Origin: Pochonia chlamydosporia 170
Taxonomy: Eukaryota; Ascomycota; Sordariomycetes; Hypocreales; Clavicipitaceae
Assembly: GCF_001653235.2 (NCBI RefSeq)
Contig: NC_035793.1
Span: 3,348,001-3,412,000 of the forward strand
Direction: 5' to 3'
DNA: 64,000 nucleotides
Shown one piece after another: positions 1-11,451 of the stretch. Positions within the stretch are counted from its first letter, which is position 1, and each line of letters starts with the position of its first letter. Made by a program: the position numbers and the translations under genes. Under the pieces are notes generated by a model that did not search any database, was not told the DNA's origin, and was given only the letters and a program-made list of their open reading frames with translations.

Positions 1-1
1 C

Positions 2-520
2 TCCAACTCAGAGGTGTCCCTTGATCTTCTCAGCCTGAACAAGCTCAAGATGAGCTACGTCAACATCAACGAAGTTGTCGACCACTACTTCCCACCCGTC
101 GCCACACTCGTCAAGGGCGGTGGAGAAGATTACACCGACTTCAAATACTGGCGAGACGAACCTCTTGAGCTGGACGAATTCTCAGCCAGCGACAGCGAAG
201 AAGCTGACGTGCCAGGAGACAATGAAAGCACGTACACTGACGACGAAGATGAAGAGATTGGCGACGGCCTCGTCGACAGCTACATCTCACGCGACTCAAT
301 AGGCGAGAGTGTGGATGATGACAATGTCGACGACGACGAGGAGTACGAGGAAGATGATGAAGAAGGCGAATATGAGGAAGATGATGCTGGATCCGACAAT
401 GAAACGCAGCTGGTCAACCGTATGGCCAAGGTTAATGTGTCGAATAAGGGCGTTGAAGAGGACACTGGTGCAGAACTAATCACAGGGGTTGGTCACTTAT
501 CTCAAGAGAAAAAGGCATAA
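2..520 (+). CDS. PAH1: Phosphatidate phosphatase PAH1/lipin, C-terminal end (partial)
   Basis: This is the last part of a lipin-family Mg-dependent phosphatidate phosphatase, which converts phosphatidate to diacylglycerol for triacylglycerol and phospholipid synthesis at the ER and nuclear membrane. The frame is open from base 2 to a TAA at 518-520, so the exon continues upstream of the window. The visible stretch has the conserved lipin tail SLDLLSLNK, then SYVNINEVVDHYFPPV and YTDFKYWRDEPLELDEFS. It is followed by a strongly acidic Asp/Glu-rich tail of about 90 residues, which in yeast Pah1 is the kind of region used for regulation and membrane-phosphatase contact. The catalytic DxDxT motif of the HAD-like domain must lie upstream and is not seen here. 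The gene converges on HIS4. The family call rests on the WRD and DHYFPPV motifs. Confidence 0.85.
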   Translation, partial: SNSEVSLDLLSLNKLKMSYVNINEVVDHYFPPVATLVKGGGEDYTDFKYWRDEPLELDEFSASDSEEADVPGDNESTYTDDEDEEIGDGLVDSYISRDSIGESVDDDNVDDDEEYEEDDEEGEYEEDDAGSDNETQLVNRMAKVNVSNKGVEEDTGAELITGVGHLSQEKKA

Positions 521-1367
521 CAGGATGAAAATAATGACTAAAATATGGGAGCAGTTGCGCGGTAACGGCGTTGCGATCGAATCACGGGAAGTACATGTTG
601 AAGAGCCGGTCGAGATTCGGCCCACGCACGAGTCCGCACCCGAACCAGCATCTTAGGCGAAAGCATTGATTGGGTGACGAGTATTCCAGCATAGCGAGTC
701 TTTGCAGATACCAAAAAGTTGGTTGCAGAGTGAATTGGAGTAGATGATTCGGAGTCTTTTGTTTCTCTCGGGAGGGATGTGGAGGCATGGCATGGCATAG
801 CGTGGCGTCGGCATTTATATTGTTGGTTTTTAAATAGACTGCTTGGGTTGTAGCATAATTAAACAACATTTTAGACTCAAGTTGTATGCTTCTATTTATG
901 TATTTTTATTTAGAAAGGTTCTTACTCTAGTGATGCTTGATCAATTTAAATGCTCTATTGATATAATAATCTATTCGTAGACAATTCCCACGCACAATCC
1001 TTGGTTTCCCTCACAGTCTCTACCTTGGACGATGGAAAGACTACGAAAAAGTGTAACGAGCTTGAATAGATAAATCTCATCGAGATAACTGTGACATCAC
1101 AAGCATCTCCAGCTCACAGGTTCCGTATATCGCGAATTGTGCTCTTGTTTCTCGTACTGTAAACTTGGCGGGGGGCAAATACATTTAGCCACAGACTGTA
1201 GTCAGTCAGTATCAACATGGACAACAAATTCCTTGCATCTCTTATTTTGCAAATTGTCAAATTTCCACCTAGCCTCATTATCATTTTACCCAGTCAGATG
1301 CTCCATTTATACAAAGAAACCCGTAATCCAACTTTTCCAACCATTCCTCATTGTCTCCATTTCATAG
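521..1367. other. Convergent intergenic region PAH1/HIS4
   Basis: This gap holds the 3' flanks of two convergent genes. The stretch 840-970 is AT-rich. A degraded copy of the dispersed MITE-like family occupies about 1125-1198. No gene is apparent. Confidence 0.6.
1125..1198 (+). mobile_element. Degraded MITE-like element, copy H
   Basis: The right half matches the dispersed family: a TATCGCGAATTGTGCT-like core, then GGGCAAATACATTT and a CCACAGACTG end followed by TA at 1199-1200. The middle is eroded and the left end cannot be placed, so the start is approximate. It is the only copy found outside the long gene-free gaps. Confidence 0.55.
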
Positions 1368-4001
1368 CTACTGTCCATTCATGTACTTGAGTCGAATTTC
1401 AACTGCCCTCCTGTGAGCCTCCAACTCTTCGACCTTGGCTAACTGCATGACTGCTGAGCCGACGTTCTTGAGACCATCGGCCGTGAGATTAGAGCAGGTA
1501 ATGTGTTTCATAAACGATGCGAGGTTTACGCCAGAGTATTGTTTGGCGAACCCGTATGTAGCTATCGATACGTTAGTGGTGCATTGTCAATGGGCCGTGA
1601 TGAAAGCCAACTTACGTAGAGAGTGGTTTACTCCGGCGGAGTAGTCACCGACACTTTCGGGGGTCCATTCACCAATAAAGACACTACCGGCATTCATGAC
1701 CTGGTCTACGGACTTGGCGGCATCCTTGATCTGCAGAATCAGATGCTCAGGGGCATATTCGTTGCTGATGCGCATGGCTTCATCCATTGTCTTGACTTGA
1801 ACCGTGACGGAGTGGGCGATGGAGCCGCGGACAATGTCGACGCGAGGTAGAGCCATAGCCTGGTTGTGGACCTCGTCATCAATGGCCTGAAGTTGCTGCT
1901 CGTTGAGGTCAACGGCAATGAGAATGACCTGGCTGTCGACGCCGTGTTCCGCTTGAGAGAGCAAGTCCGAAGCAACAAACGCAGGGTTGGCGTCCTTGTC
2001 AGCAACGACGAGGACTTCAGACGGACCAGCGGGCATGTCGATGCTCACGCCGGCGTTTGTATCGTTGCTGACGTGCATCTTGGCAGCCGTAACAAATTGG
2101 TTACCCGGACCAAGAATCTTGTCAACTTTGCTGACGCTTTCCGTACCGTACGCCATGGCGGCGACGGCTTGAGCTCCACCGGCGAGGACGATGCTCTCGG
2201 CGCCAACTTTGTGCGCGACATAGACAATTTCGGGGGTGATGCTGCCGTCTGATCGGGGAGGTGAGGCGAGAACGAGCTTCTTGCAGCCGGCAACCTTGGC
2301 TGGAACACCGAGCATGAGGGCGGTGCTGGGCAGGACGGCAGTGCCACCAGGGATATATAAACCAACTCGTTCAATGGGGCGTGAGAATCGACCACAGACG
2401 ACGCCCGGCATGGTCTCGACTTGGAGGGGCTTGTCTTCCTTTTGGGCTGCGTGGAATTTCTTGATGTTCTCGTATGATGTATCAATGGCCTTGATTGTCT
2501 CTGGGTCAAGGTTCATGAGCTCCTTAGGAAAGGGAGCCTTGATAACAGGTGAGGTAAGAGAAGTAGCCTTTTCAAATTTGTGAGTGTACGACAGTAATGC
2601 CTTGTCGCCATTTTTGCGGACATCATCGATAATGGGGGTGACGATCTTGAGGATAGCCTCTGGGGACTTTTGGGACGGACGCTGAAGAGCATTGAGCAAT
2701 TCAGTTTCTGAAACCTTGGTAGAGTCGATCCGCTGCATGGTGATTCTGCCCTCGGCTGGCTTTTCGACTGGGCTAGCCTTGGCTGGTGCGGCAGACTCTG
2801 TCTTGATGCCCTCCTTGTCGGCCCATTTGCCCTTGGCATTGCCGGGTCGTCTGGTGACCTTGAGGCTCTTTGCATCCAAGTTGGCCTCAATATCAGCCAG
2901 GCTGGCACCGGCTCCGATAGCCTTTGCTAAGGCAAAGTAAATGAGGTCTGCGGCTTCAAAAGCAACATCCTTGGGATCCTTGGCGTCACAGAGCTCCTCT
3001 GCTTCTTCCATAATCTTTGCCCGAAGAAGCTTCTCGTCGGAGAAGAGTCGGGCAGTGTACGAGCCCTGGGGAGCGGATTGCTTTCTTGATTTGAGAGTCT
3101 GCTCAAGAGCAGGGATACCGCTCAAGTTTCCAAAGCATCCAAACTGTTGAAGGTGGCAGAAGCGGCCTGTCTGCTTGACGACAAACTTTAAGGTGTCATT
3201 GTCACAGTCCAGGGCAAGGCGAACGAGCTCCTGGGTGTCTCCTGAAGTAGCACCCTTGACCCATAGTCCTCGCTTGCGGCTTTGATAGACGCCAGTTTGT
3301 GTCTTCAACGCTTCAAGTATGCTCTCTTCGCTGGTATAGGCAAGACCAAGAGCGACACCGGCCTCGTCGGTGACGACGGTAGGGATGAGGCCATCCTGGC
3401 GGTCGGATTTCCAGTATGTGGCAATAACCTTGGAAAGCAAAAGCTTGCCAGTGGCAGACTTGTCCGTTGTGAGGCCTGTAGAGGGGAGAATAGCAATGGC
3501 ATTGGCCTTTTGCGCGGCTTCAATGAACTTGTCAAGAGGCGTTCCTTCCACGGGCAGAAGATAGAGGTTCTTGATCTTGGCGGATTGGGCAGCCTCGACA
3601 AATTTCTGCGCTTCAGCGGATGATAAATCGAAATTCTTTACTAGCAGCCCGTGCTCTGAAGCAGCAGAGATATCTGGCTTGCTAACAGCCGGAAGGACTC
3701 TGTCTCCGAAATCGGTGTATTGAGACAAAGCTTCCGGGATGACGAAGACTTTCCTTGCCCCACGATCCAGCAGAGCGACGACATCGTCTTGTGATTCCAG
3801 AGCGGTAGCATCCAGATGGGCGTGGAATTCGTAATTGTGGCGATTGAAAAAGCGCATGAGCTTCTCTTGAATCTTTGGCGTCGCCTGCAAGAAGGGATTG
3901 CCCAACAGTGACACTTCCTCTCGGGTCAAGCCGTCGAGATTGGCCAGTCCCGGCGGGACGGCAACACTGATGAGGAACGGCAAGGGCAGCTCGGTCTCCA
4001 T
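1368..4001 (-). CDS. HIS4: Trifunctional histidine biosynthesis enzyme (PRA-CH / PRA-PH / histidinol dehydrogenase)
   Basis: This fused enzyme carries out three steps of histidine synthesis: phosphoribosyl-ATP pyrophosphohydrolysis, phosphoribosyl-AMP cyclohydrolysis and the final oxidation of histidinol to histidine (Neurospora his-3, yeast HIS4). Exon 1 is 4001-1616 and exon 2 is 1561-1368. The 54-bp intron (GTAAG...ACTAAC...ATAG) splits the Pro codon of NHSLPTYGF, and the predicted protein is 859 residues, as expected for the family. The cyclohydrolase motif GVYQSRKRGLWVKG lies near residue 244, and the pyrophosphohydrolase helix with KIMEEAEEL near 327. Histidinol dehydrogenase fills the second half, with GPGNQFVTAAK, DMPAGPSEVLV and the SQAEHG motif near 682. 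An in-frame ATG 63 bases upstream exists, but METELPLPF matches the usual start. The C-terminal half is very well conserved. Confidence 0.96.
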
Positions 4002-4953
4002 TGTGAAATTCGATCGTTCAATCAATGAGGCCGAGAAGGAATGAAATTCCCAATTAACTGCCAAGACTTATATATCTCAATTGGGAGATTGGAAGGTTGC
4101 GAATACAAGTGAGTCAACATGGAGATCTCAGAAAAAGATGATGGTGGGGCGTTCCGCGACTTTTTGCCCCTCCAAAAGCCGCAGTAAAAAAATGCAGTGA
4201 GAAATAGTGGCCACACAAGAGTCAGAGGCTGCTGGTTTGCAGCGTGTCAGCAAGCATCCAATGGCTGGGTCTCTGGAGTATTGATTTTGTGCATCCTGCC
4301 CAATGAGTCTGGTATCATGAGCAATCACACTCATCACCTCTCAAATCTCATGTATCTGCATGCTTCCGGCTGACTTTAAAACAAAATGCTAGCCGATTAC
4401 GGCCAAAGTGAAGCTATGCCGATCTAACCCACAACTGTTATTCCAGTAGCACCGTAAATTTAATGTCGCCTATGGGACAATTGGCATCAGGCATACGACC
4501 TCGATAAATACTGCTTTCACAACACCAAACAACACTTCATGGACCAAAAATGTGTAAGAATAAGTATCAATAATCGTGCTCATGAACATCACACCATTTG
4601 TTTTCGCCCCTCCTTCTTCCGCCTGCAAGGCCGTTTCGAGGAAGTCAATTAATTTCCAAACATATTCATTTTTCGCACATGCCAGGAAACGTGATGTTGG
4701 GACAAAATGACTTTGAGAGTGGTCCTGGGTCATAAAGGGATGGTACCAGTCAGGTTAGTAATGCGGCCCTTTGATTGGCCACGACGACTCTCCTTGAACC
4801 ATGAGGCTAAGCCTCGGAGCTGGTCGGAATGGCAAAAAAAATGGGCGCCTGGTGCTTCAGGCCACAAATTACCTCAGGAAAGCTCTAGCCGAGCGAGATC
4901 GAAAGATTTCATCAAACCACTCAATCCATCTTCGAGCCACCCAAACCTCCCCC
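4002..4953. other. Divergent promoter region HIS4 / MPP-beta
   Basis: The two genes are transcribed away from each other across 952 bp. On the HIS4 side there is an AT-rich TATATA element near 4069-4075 and a CPC1 site at 4110-4116. The remainder shows no further gene. Short ORFs here are not supported by splice signals or recognisable motifs. Confidence 0.6.
4110..4116. promoter_or_regulatory. CPC1/Gcn4 (AP-1-like) site TGAGTCA
   Basis: A perfect 7-bp TGAGTCA (TGACTCA on the gene strand) sits 109 bp upstream of the HIS4 start codon, just beyond a TATATA stretch. Gcn4/CPC1 bZIP factors bind this word and activate amino-acid biosynthesis genes, HIS4 included, during amino-acid starvation. Sequence and position are direct observations. 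Binding is inferred. Confidence 0.7.
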
Positions 4954-6645
4954 ATGGCGTCTCGCAGACTAGCTTTAAACCTCTCGCAGGGCCTGCGAAG
5001 CCGTGCTGGTCTGTCGGCCGCCGGTTCCCTTCGTCGAGGCTTCGCGACTCCCTCCTCCGTCGGCAAAACTCAAACCACAACACTCAAGAACGGCTTGACC
5101 GTGCGTACCATCCATCCGGGCTCAATTGGCCACGATATACCTTCTTGGGACTTGCTACTGACATAGAAACCTCAGGTCGCCACTGAGCACTCGCCATGGG
5201 CCCAAACTTCGACTGTTGGTGTCTGGATTGACGCCGGTTCCCGAGCCGAGACTGACGAGAACAACGGCACCGCACACTTCCTCGAGCATCTGGCTTTCAA
5301 GGTACAACAACAATCGCCATCGACGAGCAATTGGTTTCGAAAAAATACTAACCGTCTCTCCAGGGCACTGCCAAGCGATCGCAGCAGCAATTGGAGCTCG
5401 AAATCGAGAACATGGGCGGCCACCTCAACGCCTACACTTCTGTATGTGGATTCAACCTTTCCAGGGAGACGCCGGAACACGCAGGCAACTAACAAAACCC
5501 ATAGCGTGAGAACACTGTCTACTTCGCCAAGGCCTTCAACTCCGATGTTCCCCAGTGCGTCGATATCCTGTCCGATATTCTGCAGAACTCGAAGCTTGAG
5601 GAGTCTGCCATTGAGCGCGAGCGCGATGTCATCCTTCGCGAGTCTGAGGAGGTTGAGAAGCAGGTTGAGGAGGTCGTCTTCGATCACCTGCACGCCACTG
5701 CTTTCCAGCATCAGCCTCTGGGCCGCACCATCCTCGGCCCTCGCCAGAACATCCGCGACATCACCCGAACCGAGCTCACCAGCTACATCAAGAACAACTA
5801 CACCGCCGACCGCATGGTCCTCGTTGGTGCTGGTGGCATCCCCCACGAGCAGCTCGTTGAGTTGGCCGAGAAGCACTTCGCCGGCCTCCCCAGCAAGAGC
5901 CCCGAGAACCAGGCTTACCTTCTGTCCAAGCAGAAGGCCGACTTCATCGGTTCCGATGTCCGTGTTCGTGATGACACCATGGGCACCGCCAACGTCGCCC
6001 TGGCTGTCGAGGGTGTCAGCTGGAGCTCTGACGACTACTTCACTGCTCTGGTCACCCAGGCTATTGTCGGCAACTACGACAAGGCTATGGGCAATGCTCC
6101 CCACCAGGGCAGCAAGCTCAGCGGTCTCGTCCACCGACACGAGCTGGCCAACAGCTTCATGAGCTTCTCCACCAGCTACAGCGACACTGGGTATGCTTCA
6201 AACCTCTTTCCATCTTCAATCGCGTTTTGCCAGAATTTGAGCTAACACACACTATAGTCTCTGGGGTATCTACCTGAGCACCGACAACATCACCCGCCTG
6301 GACGATCTCGTCCACTTCGCTATGCGTGAGTGGATGCGCCTGTGCAACAACGTCGGCGAGGCTGAGGTTGAGCGCGCCAAGGCTCAGCTCAAGGCTTCCA
6401 TCCTCCTGTCTCTCGACGGCACCACTGCCGTTGCCGAGGATATTGGCCGCCAGCTCATCACCACTGGCCGCCGCATGATGCCCGGAGAGATTGAGCGCAA
6501 GATCGATGCCATCACTGAGAAGGAGGTCATGGACTTTGCCAACCGCAAGCTGTGGGACAAGGACATTGCCATCAGCGCTGTTGGCAGCATCGAAGCATTG
6601 TTTGACTACCAGAGACTGCGGAACACCATGAAGCCGAAGTTCTAA
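4954..6645 (+). CDS. MAS1: Mitochondrial processing peptidase beta subunit
   Basis: This is the catalytic subunit of the matrix peptidase that removes presequences from imported mitochondrial proteins (M16 zinc protease). Exons are 4954-5100, 5176-5301, 5364-5441, 5505-6190 and 6258-6645, giving 474 residues. All introns are 62-75 bp with GT...AG ends, and several show CTAAC branch points. The N-terminus ([11 protein letters not shown], then SLRRGFATP) looks like a presequence. The inverted zinc motif HFLEH is at residues 83-87, spanning the end of exon 2, followed by FKGT, with a further likely zinc-ligand Glu at about 163 in [10 protein letters not shown]. The glycine-rich loop of MPP-beta is expected in the alpha subunit rather than here. 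In filamentous fungi this protein can double as the Core I subunit of the cytochrome bc1 complex. HIS4 lies head-to-head upstream. Confidence 0.95.
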
Positions 6646-7478
6646 GGTAGCGTTGGGCCGGAAGGGTTGGCAGAAGCGTGACTCGGTTATAGAGTGTATG
6701 AGATACCGTTTTAACTAAAGGCCTAGTGTACCATAAAGTTCTCTCCTTGTTCATACAGTAGTTGTCAGAATCGGGGGTACTAAAATTTGGTTTTATTTGT
6801 CGTCTAAATCACGTCCCACGCTTGCAAGTGTTGCTCCAATCTCCCACGTCCTCCTTTTCCGCAGGAACCTACATGACAACCAATGGATCGTCCCCTATCA
6901 CTCAGATCTTCCTCTAACTGCGCACTGGCATGATAGTGATTCCAGTGTATCGTTGCTCCATATCAGGCGGCTCGTGAAGTGTTGAATACAAGGTAACTTC
7001 ACAGACTTGTTTACAAAATTTAAACATCATGCATATCGTGGTATAATTTTACAGTGTGTTAATTTATCGAGGTCGAGTGGCTAAATTTCGGGTGCTATGC
7101 CTAGTACCTACGCCGTACTACTGATACCAAACACAGTGCTAAATTTTCCAGTGTTGAATGAGACCCGAGAGAGGATGGTTCAACTTATCTGGCTCAGTGT
7201 CATCGAACTGATACTGCATTAACTATCACGAGCAGCTAAACAGCTTTGGAATTATTCTCCTGGACGTAACGCACATGACTGCCCATGACATTCACCCTGT
7301 AATCTCACCAAGATTAGAGGATACTGCCATCTCCAAGTACTGAACAAACACAAATAGTCTTAAAAGTGTCAAGTATTGTCAATTGATGGATATCTGTTCC
7401 TTCCTTTACCATTGCCAAACTCCATTAACGCCAGCCATGTTCATAAATCTTAAAACCATGCCATGCCATAACCACCGT
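6646..7478. other. Convergent intergenic region MPP-beta/TAF9
   Basis: These 833 bp are the 3' flanks of two convergent genes and are moderately AT-rich. I see no gene, repeat or RNA element here. Confidence 0.5.
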
Positions 7479-8147
7479 CTACTCTGCCATCTCCTCGTCA
7501 ACATCATCCCCGAAAACATCGTCAACTGTACCACCCTCCACTCCATCACCGCCAACGTCCTCCGGCTCTGGTGCCTCAACTCCCTCCATGGCATCACCAC
7601 CATGTCCCTCTTCATCATCTTCGTCACCCGCCTCGTCCCACATATCCTTGAGACCCCAACTTGTCCCACTAAGCACAAACCGCTCGCTGGGTAGTCGAAC
7701 ACCCCACTCGTTGGGGACAATTCGCGGCAAGGCAACTTTATTCCGTTCTCGCGCGAGTTCTTGCATGTAGTCTTTGCTGATGCCGCCGCCACTGCTTCCT
7801 CCGCGGAACTGGTAACCAAGACGGGCGCCGATGGCAAGCTTCACGCCGTTTGCTGTGATTGGCGCATCGCCTGCCGCAAGGGCTGACGCTCCTGAGGCTG
7901 CGGATGGCTTTGAGCCAGCTTGGGTGACGTACGGGTCGCCGGAGAGGTGTAGCGCGTCACTGAGAATAGAGGACGTGTGACGGTAGGCAAAGTCGAGGAG
8001 CAGTAATGGGACTCGTTGCTCGTATGCCGTGACACCTTGGGATGTCAGAAGTAGTTCGATCAGACGGGCATCGCGAGGTCGAGGAGGCTCCGTGGCGCTG
8101 GGGGGCGGGGGTGCGGTGTTTGGTGTGGGCTGTGTTTGTGAAGCCAT
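7479..8147 (-). CDS. TAF9: Transcription initiation factor TFIID/SAGA subunit TAF9
   Basis: This single-exon gene encodes 222 residues. The family is a histone-fold subunit that pairs with TAF6 in TFIID and SAGA and helps RNA polymerase II recruitment in the nucleus. After a Pro/Thr-rich start (residues 1-23), the H3-like histone fold runs from about 25 to 125. Diagnostic stretches are [39 protein letters not shown] and [19 protein letters not shown] fungal TAF9 element [20 protein letters not shown] follows near residue 140. The C-terminus is Asp/Glu-rich. A low-complexity Ala/Gly/Ser insert separates two parts of the histone fold (about residues 76-95), which is common in filamentous fungi. 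The start ATG is the only one compatible with the fold. GH36 lies divergently 407 bp upstream. Confidence 0.92.
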   Translation of the reverse strand: MASQTQPTPNTAPPPPSATEPPRPRDARLIELLLTSQGVTAYEQRVPLLLLDFAYRHTSSILSDALHLSGDPYVTQAGSKPSAASGASALAAGDAPITANGVKLAIGARLGYQFRGGSSGGGISKDYMQELARERNKVALPRIVPNEWGVRLPSERFVLSGTSWGLKDMWDEAGDEDDEEGHGGDAMEGVEAPEPEDVGGDGVEGGTVDDVFGDDVDEEMAE

Positions 8148-8554
8148 TTCGGTGTTTTGTGTGAGGTTGAAGTTTAAAGTGCGAGGTTGTTTGGAGTTGG
8201 GAGTTCAAGTTTGTGAATTGAATGAGGGCCGGGGCTCGTTAATCCGTGGCAGTTGGTCACCAGCTGGTCGCAATTCCTGCCAGCCGCCTTGTGGGGCTCA
8301 TTGATGCTCAGCACCAAGTGCCCGCAGCTGCAAGCTGACAGCTGAAGTGCGGTGCAGGCGCAGGCACTTTCCGGAGCACATATGCACTATGACCATCATT
8401 CGTCCACGCAATGTCTGGAGATGAGCCAAACCGGCCAAGATGAACCCCTCTTACACTGTCATACTGACTGCAGGAGAAAATCCTCTATGCTGTGTACGAC
8501 CTGTTACACAAACCGCTGCGAAATCAATCTTACAGGACGTTATAAATTATAAAT
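8148..8554. other. Divergent promoter region TAF9 / GH36
   Basis: This 407-bp head-to-head interval presumably holds promoters for both genes. An AT-rich stretch with TATAAATTATAAATATG immediately precedes the GH36 start. I see no other element. Confidence 0.5.
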
Positions 8555-11451
8555 ATGAAAGGCCTACTTCAAAGCTATCCCCCGCTCGGCCAAGTCACCA
8601 TCATCCAAAGCCGTGAAGTGATATTGACAGCAGTGCTGCGAGTATCCCTCACTCAGGTGGAAGAAGAATGGGAAGTCGCACTTTGGATATCTCATGATAA
8701 CAAGGATTGGAGCGAGATAAGTCTTGCCAAGTTAGCGCCTCATGATGAGCCACACCATCTCGGTCACCAGCCTCGGTCTACTTCACTGTTATACTTTGCC
8801 TGTTCATTTCGGCTGCAGAGGTCTGCTCAGTTCACGCTGAAATTCCGCCAAGCAAGTAACAAACCGTGGGAATGGGTTCGTGACAAGGAGGGTTTGAACG
8901 ATGGCGTCGTCATCCTTCTTACACCTCACTCCGTGTCTGAGGACAATGTAGGGCCACGCATCGCAGACTTAGACACCAAGTGGAAGATATCATCACCTGT
9001 GAGCCAGTCTCCAGGCACTCGGTTATGGTCACTAGACTGCGCCCTACCTGCCTCGCCCGGGAGATACACGGCAGCTCGAGATATTGATGTCGGTACGCCA
9101 TGGGGCTCGTTTCTGAGGTAGGTTGCCTTCCTTCTGCCTGTTGTGAAAGTTGGTGATAATAGATGTTGTTTTGTATTTGCAAAGCTACGGGGCTAATGCA
9201 AGGCAGGTGGTTTGCTCTTGTGCAACACAAGGCTGCCTGGCTTGGTCCACGACACGGAAAGTCTCAATTTAACGTAGATCAAGATGCAATTTTGTGTTGT
9301 TTTCTAAGCCACGAAGGCAAGACGATGGCGATGCTAGCCATCAGTGGCATTGGCAATGTGACGACGACGTTCCGTCACAATGATCAGGGGATGGTCACTG
9401 TGCACGTATGAGAAGCTCCATCGTTCGCAATGTAACTGTATGATTAATTACTGTAGGCCAGGAACGATTCCGAGTCAATAGGAACAGCCACCGTTTTGGT
9501 GTCAGAGGGGAACGACTTCCAAAACGCTGTTGCTTCCGTTATGTATCATGCAAGAACCATGGTGTCCGGGCCATATGCTACACCAAAGGAACAATTAACT
9601 AGTCGGTTAGACGACGACCCCAGAACTACAGCAGCGTGGAAACCGGAGTGGTATGACGGCTTAGGATTCTGTGAGTCTTGTCCGCCACGCCGTTTGGGAA
9701 GTCAATGTTAACTTGTCAACTGGCACTTGGAATGCTTTAGGACAACAGCTTTCAGAGAAGACAATTCTTGCTGCCGTTGAGGAGCTCGCTAGGAACGAGA
9801 TTCGTATCACCAATCTTATAATTGATGACAATTGGCAGTCTCTTGACCGGAGTGGAGGCGACCAATTTGAATATAGCTGGGTTGAATTTGAAGCAGATCG
9901 AAAGGCTTTTCCAAACGGATTGAAAGGTTTGGTATCACAAATTCGCAATATTCACCCAGACATTCAGCATGTTTTCGTATGGCATGCTCTTCTGGGCTAT
10001 TGGGGCGGCATCTCACCATGTGGCAGCATCGCCGAGACCTATGAGACGACCAGGGTATCTCACGAGGGAGAAAATACAGATTCTCTGATTGTAGTTGTCA
10101 AGCCGGATGTATCCCGATTTTATGACGACTTTTACAGATTCCTGGCCGACTCGGGGATCGATGGTGTCAAAGCCGACGCACAAGTCCAGGTTGACTTGTT
10201 GACCACCGCAGCAGACCGTCGAGACTTGATGTCCACCTACCTTGATGCATGGTCTGAGGCATCAAAGCGGTATTTCGGTTCGCAAACCATATCTTGCATG
10301 TCGCAGTTCCCATACGCCCTCTTCTATTCTCAACTGCCCCGAAATCGCAGGGAGATTCTGGTCAGGAACTCTGATGATTTCTTCCCTGACGTTCCGCGAT
10401 CACATCCATGGCATATGTGGGCCAATGCTCACAATGCTATCTTTACTCAGTTTTTGAATGCGGTTCCTGACTGGGACATGTTCCAAACTGCACATGATTA
10501 TTCAGGGTTTCATGCCGCAGCTCGTTGTGTGAGCGGTGGTCCCATCTATATTACAGACGTTCCGGGAGACCACAACATACGTCTTCTCAGGCAAATGACT
10601 GCGACCACTCCTCTCGGACAAACGGTTATTCTGCGGCCGAGTGTCTTGGGGAAATCCGTTTCCGCTTATGCGAGCTATGAGGACGATGTACTCTTAAAGA
10701 TTGGTAGCTACAACGGTAAGCTTCCATATGCAAATTCGCACATTCTTGGTTGCCTACCAACATACGTGCTGACTGTGAATTGTAGGCGCAGCACAAACAG
10801 GCATTGGTATTCTCGGCGTTTTCAACATTTCGACCAGGGACCTTGTTGAACTCATTCCGCTCGAGCTCTTCCCTGGAGTATCCAATGCCGGTAAATACGT
10901 AGTTCGAGCTCATAGCACCGGCAAAGCTTCTATGCCTATGACTGTTGGAGGTCCGGAACCATTTATTTCCATTTCTTTGGAAGAGACTGGGCATGAGATT
11001 TATAGTGCTTTCCCGGTGACACCTTTCAAGGGCAAAGGACACGATGATGGACATGTTGGTGTCTTTGGTTTAGTTGGCAAGATGACTGGTGGTGTAGCAA
11101 TGACGTCAAGTTCCATGGTACAAAGGGAAGACGGCAGAGTTGTTGTGACATGTAATATCAAGGTCCTGGGTGCTCTCGGTGAGTGATGCCACCTTTGTTG
11201 TAAACTGTGATGCAAACTTGCAAATGCTGATATGAGGGTCAGGTGTATACATTTCCACGCTTCCGCAGCTAGATATTGAGGACGATTTCATGGTAGCGAT
11301 TGAAAGTCAACCAGTTTCTTTTGAAACAGTCAGGAGGAGTGAAGACGATATTCGAATGTTCGAGATTGATGTTGAGAAAGCTTGGGAGGGGATGGTTTCG
11401 AGGAGCTTGCAAAGAAATGAAGTACAGGTTAAAGTGAGCTTCCAGCCTTGA
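8555..11451 (+). CDS. GH36 raffinose synthase / alpha-galactosidase-like protein (Sip1 family)
   Basis: The family hydrolyses or transfers alpha-galactosyl units of raffinose-type sugars, and the exact substrate cannot be read from sequence. Exons are 8555-9117, 9207-9405, 9457-9670, 9723-10715, 10786-11178 and 11243-11451, together 856 residues with every phase matching. Motifs: DGLGF|CTWNALG at the exon 3-4 join, IIDDNWQSLD, the nucleophile motif GVKADAQ (Asp about 477), the acid/base motif RNSDDFFPDVP (Asp about 543-544), and GGPIYITDVPGDH. There is no signal peptide, so a cytosolic enzyme is likely. One oddity: the intron joining exons 3 and 4 (9671-9722) has a good GTGAGT donor and a GTTAAC branch-like sequence but ends in TG instead of AG. 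Frame and motif continuity require exactly that join. The gene could be normal with a rare acceptor, mis-sequenced by one base, or partly inactivated. Confidence 0.88.

Noticed and set aside
5172..6140. 322-codon minus-strand open frame over MPP-beta
   Set aside because: Antisense shadow of a strongly codon-biased, clearly homologous gene on the plus strand.
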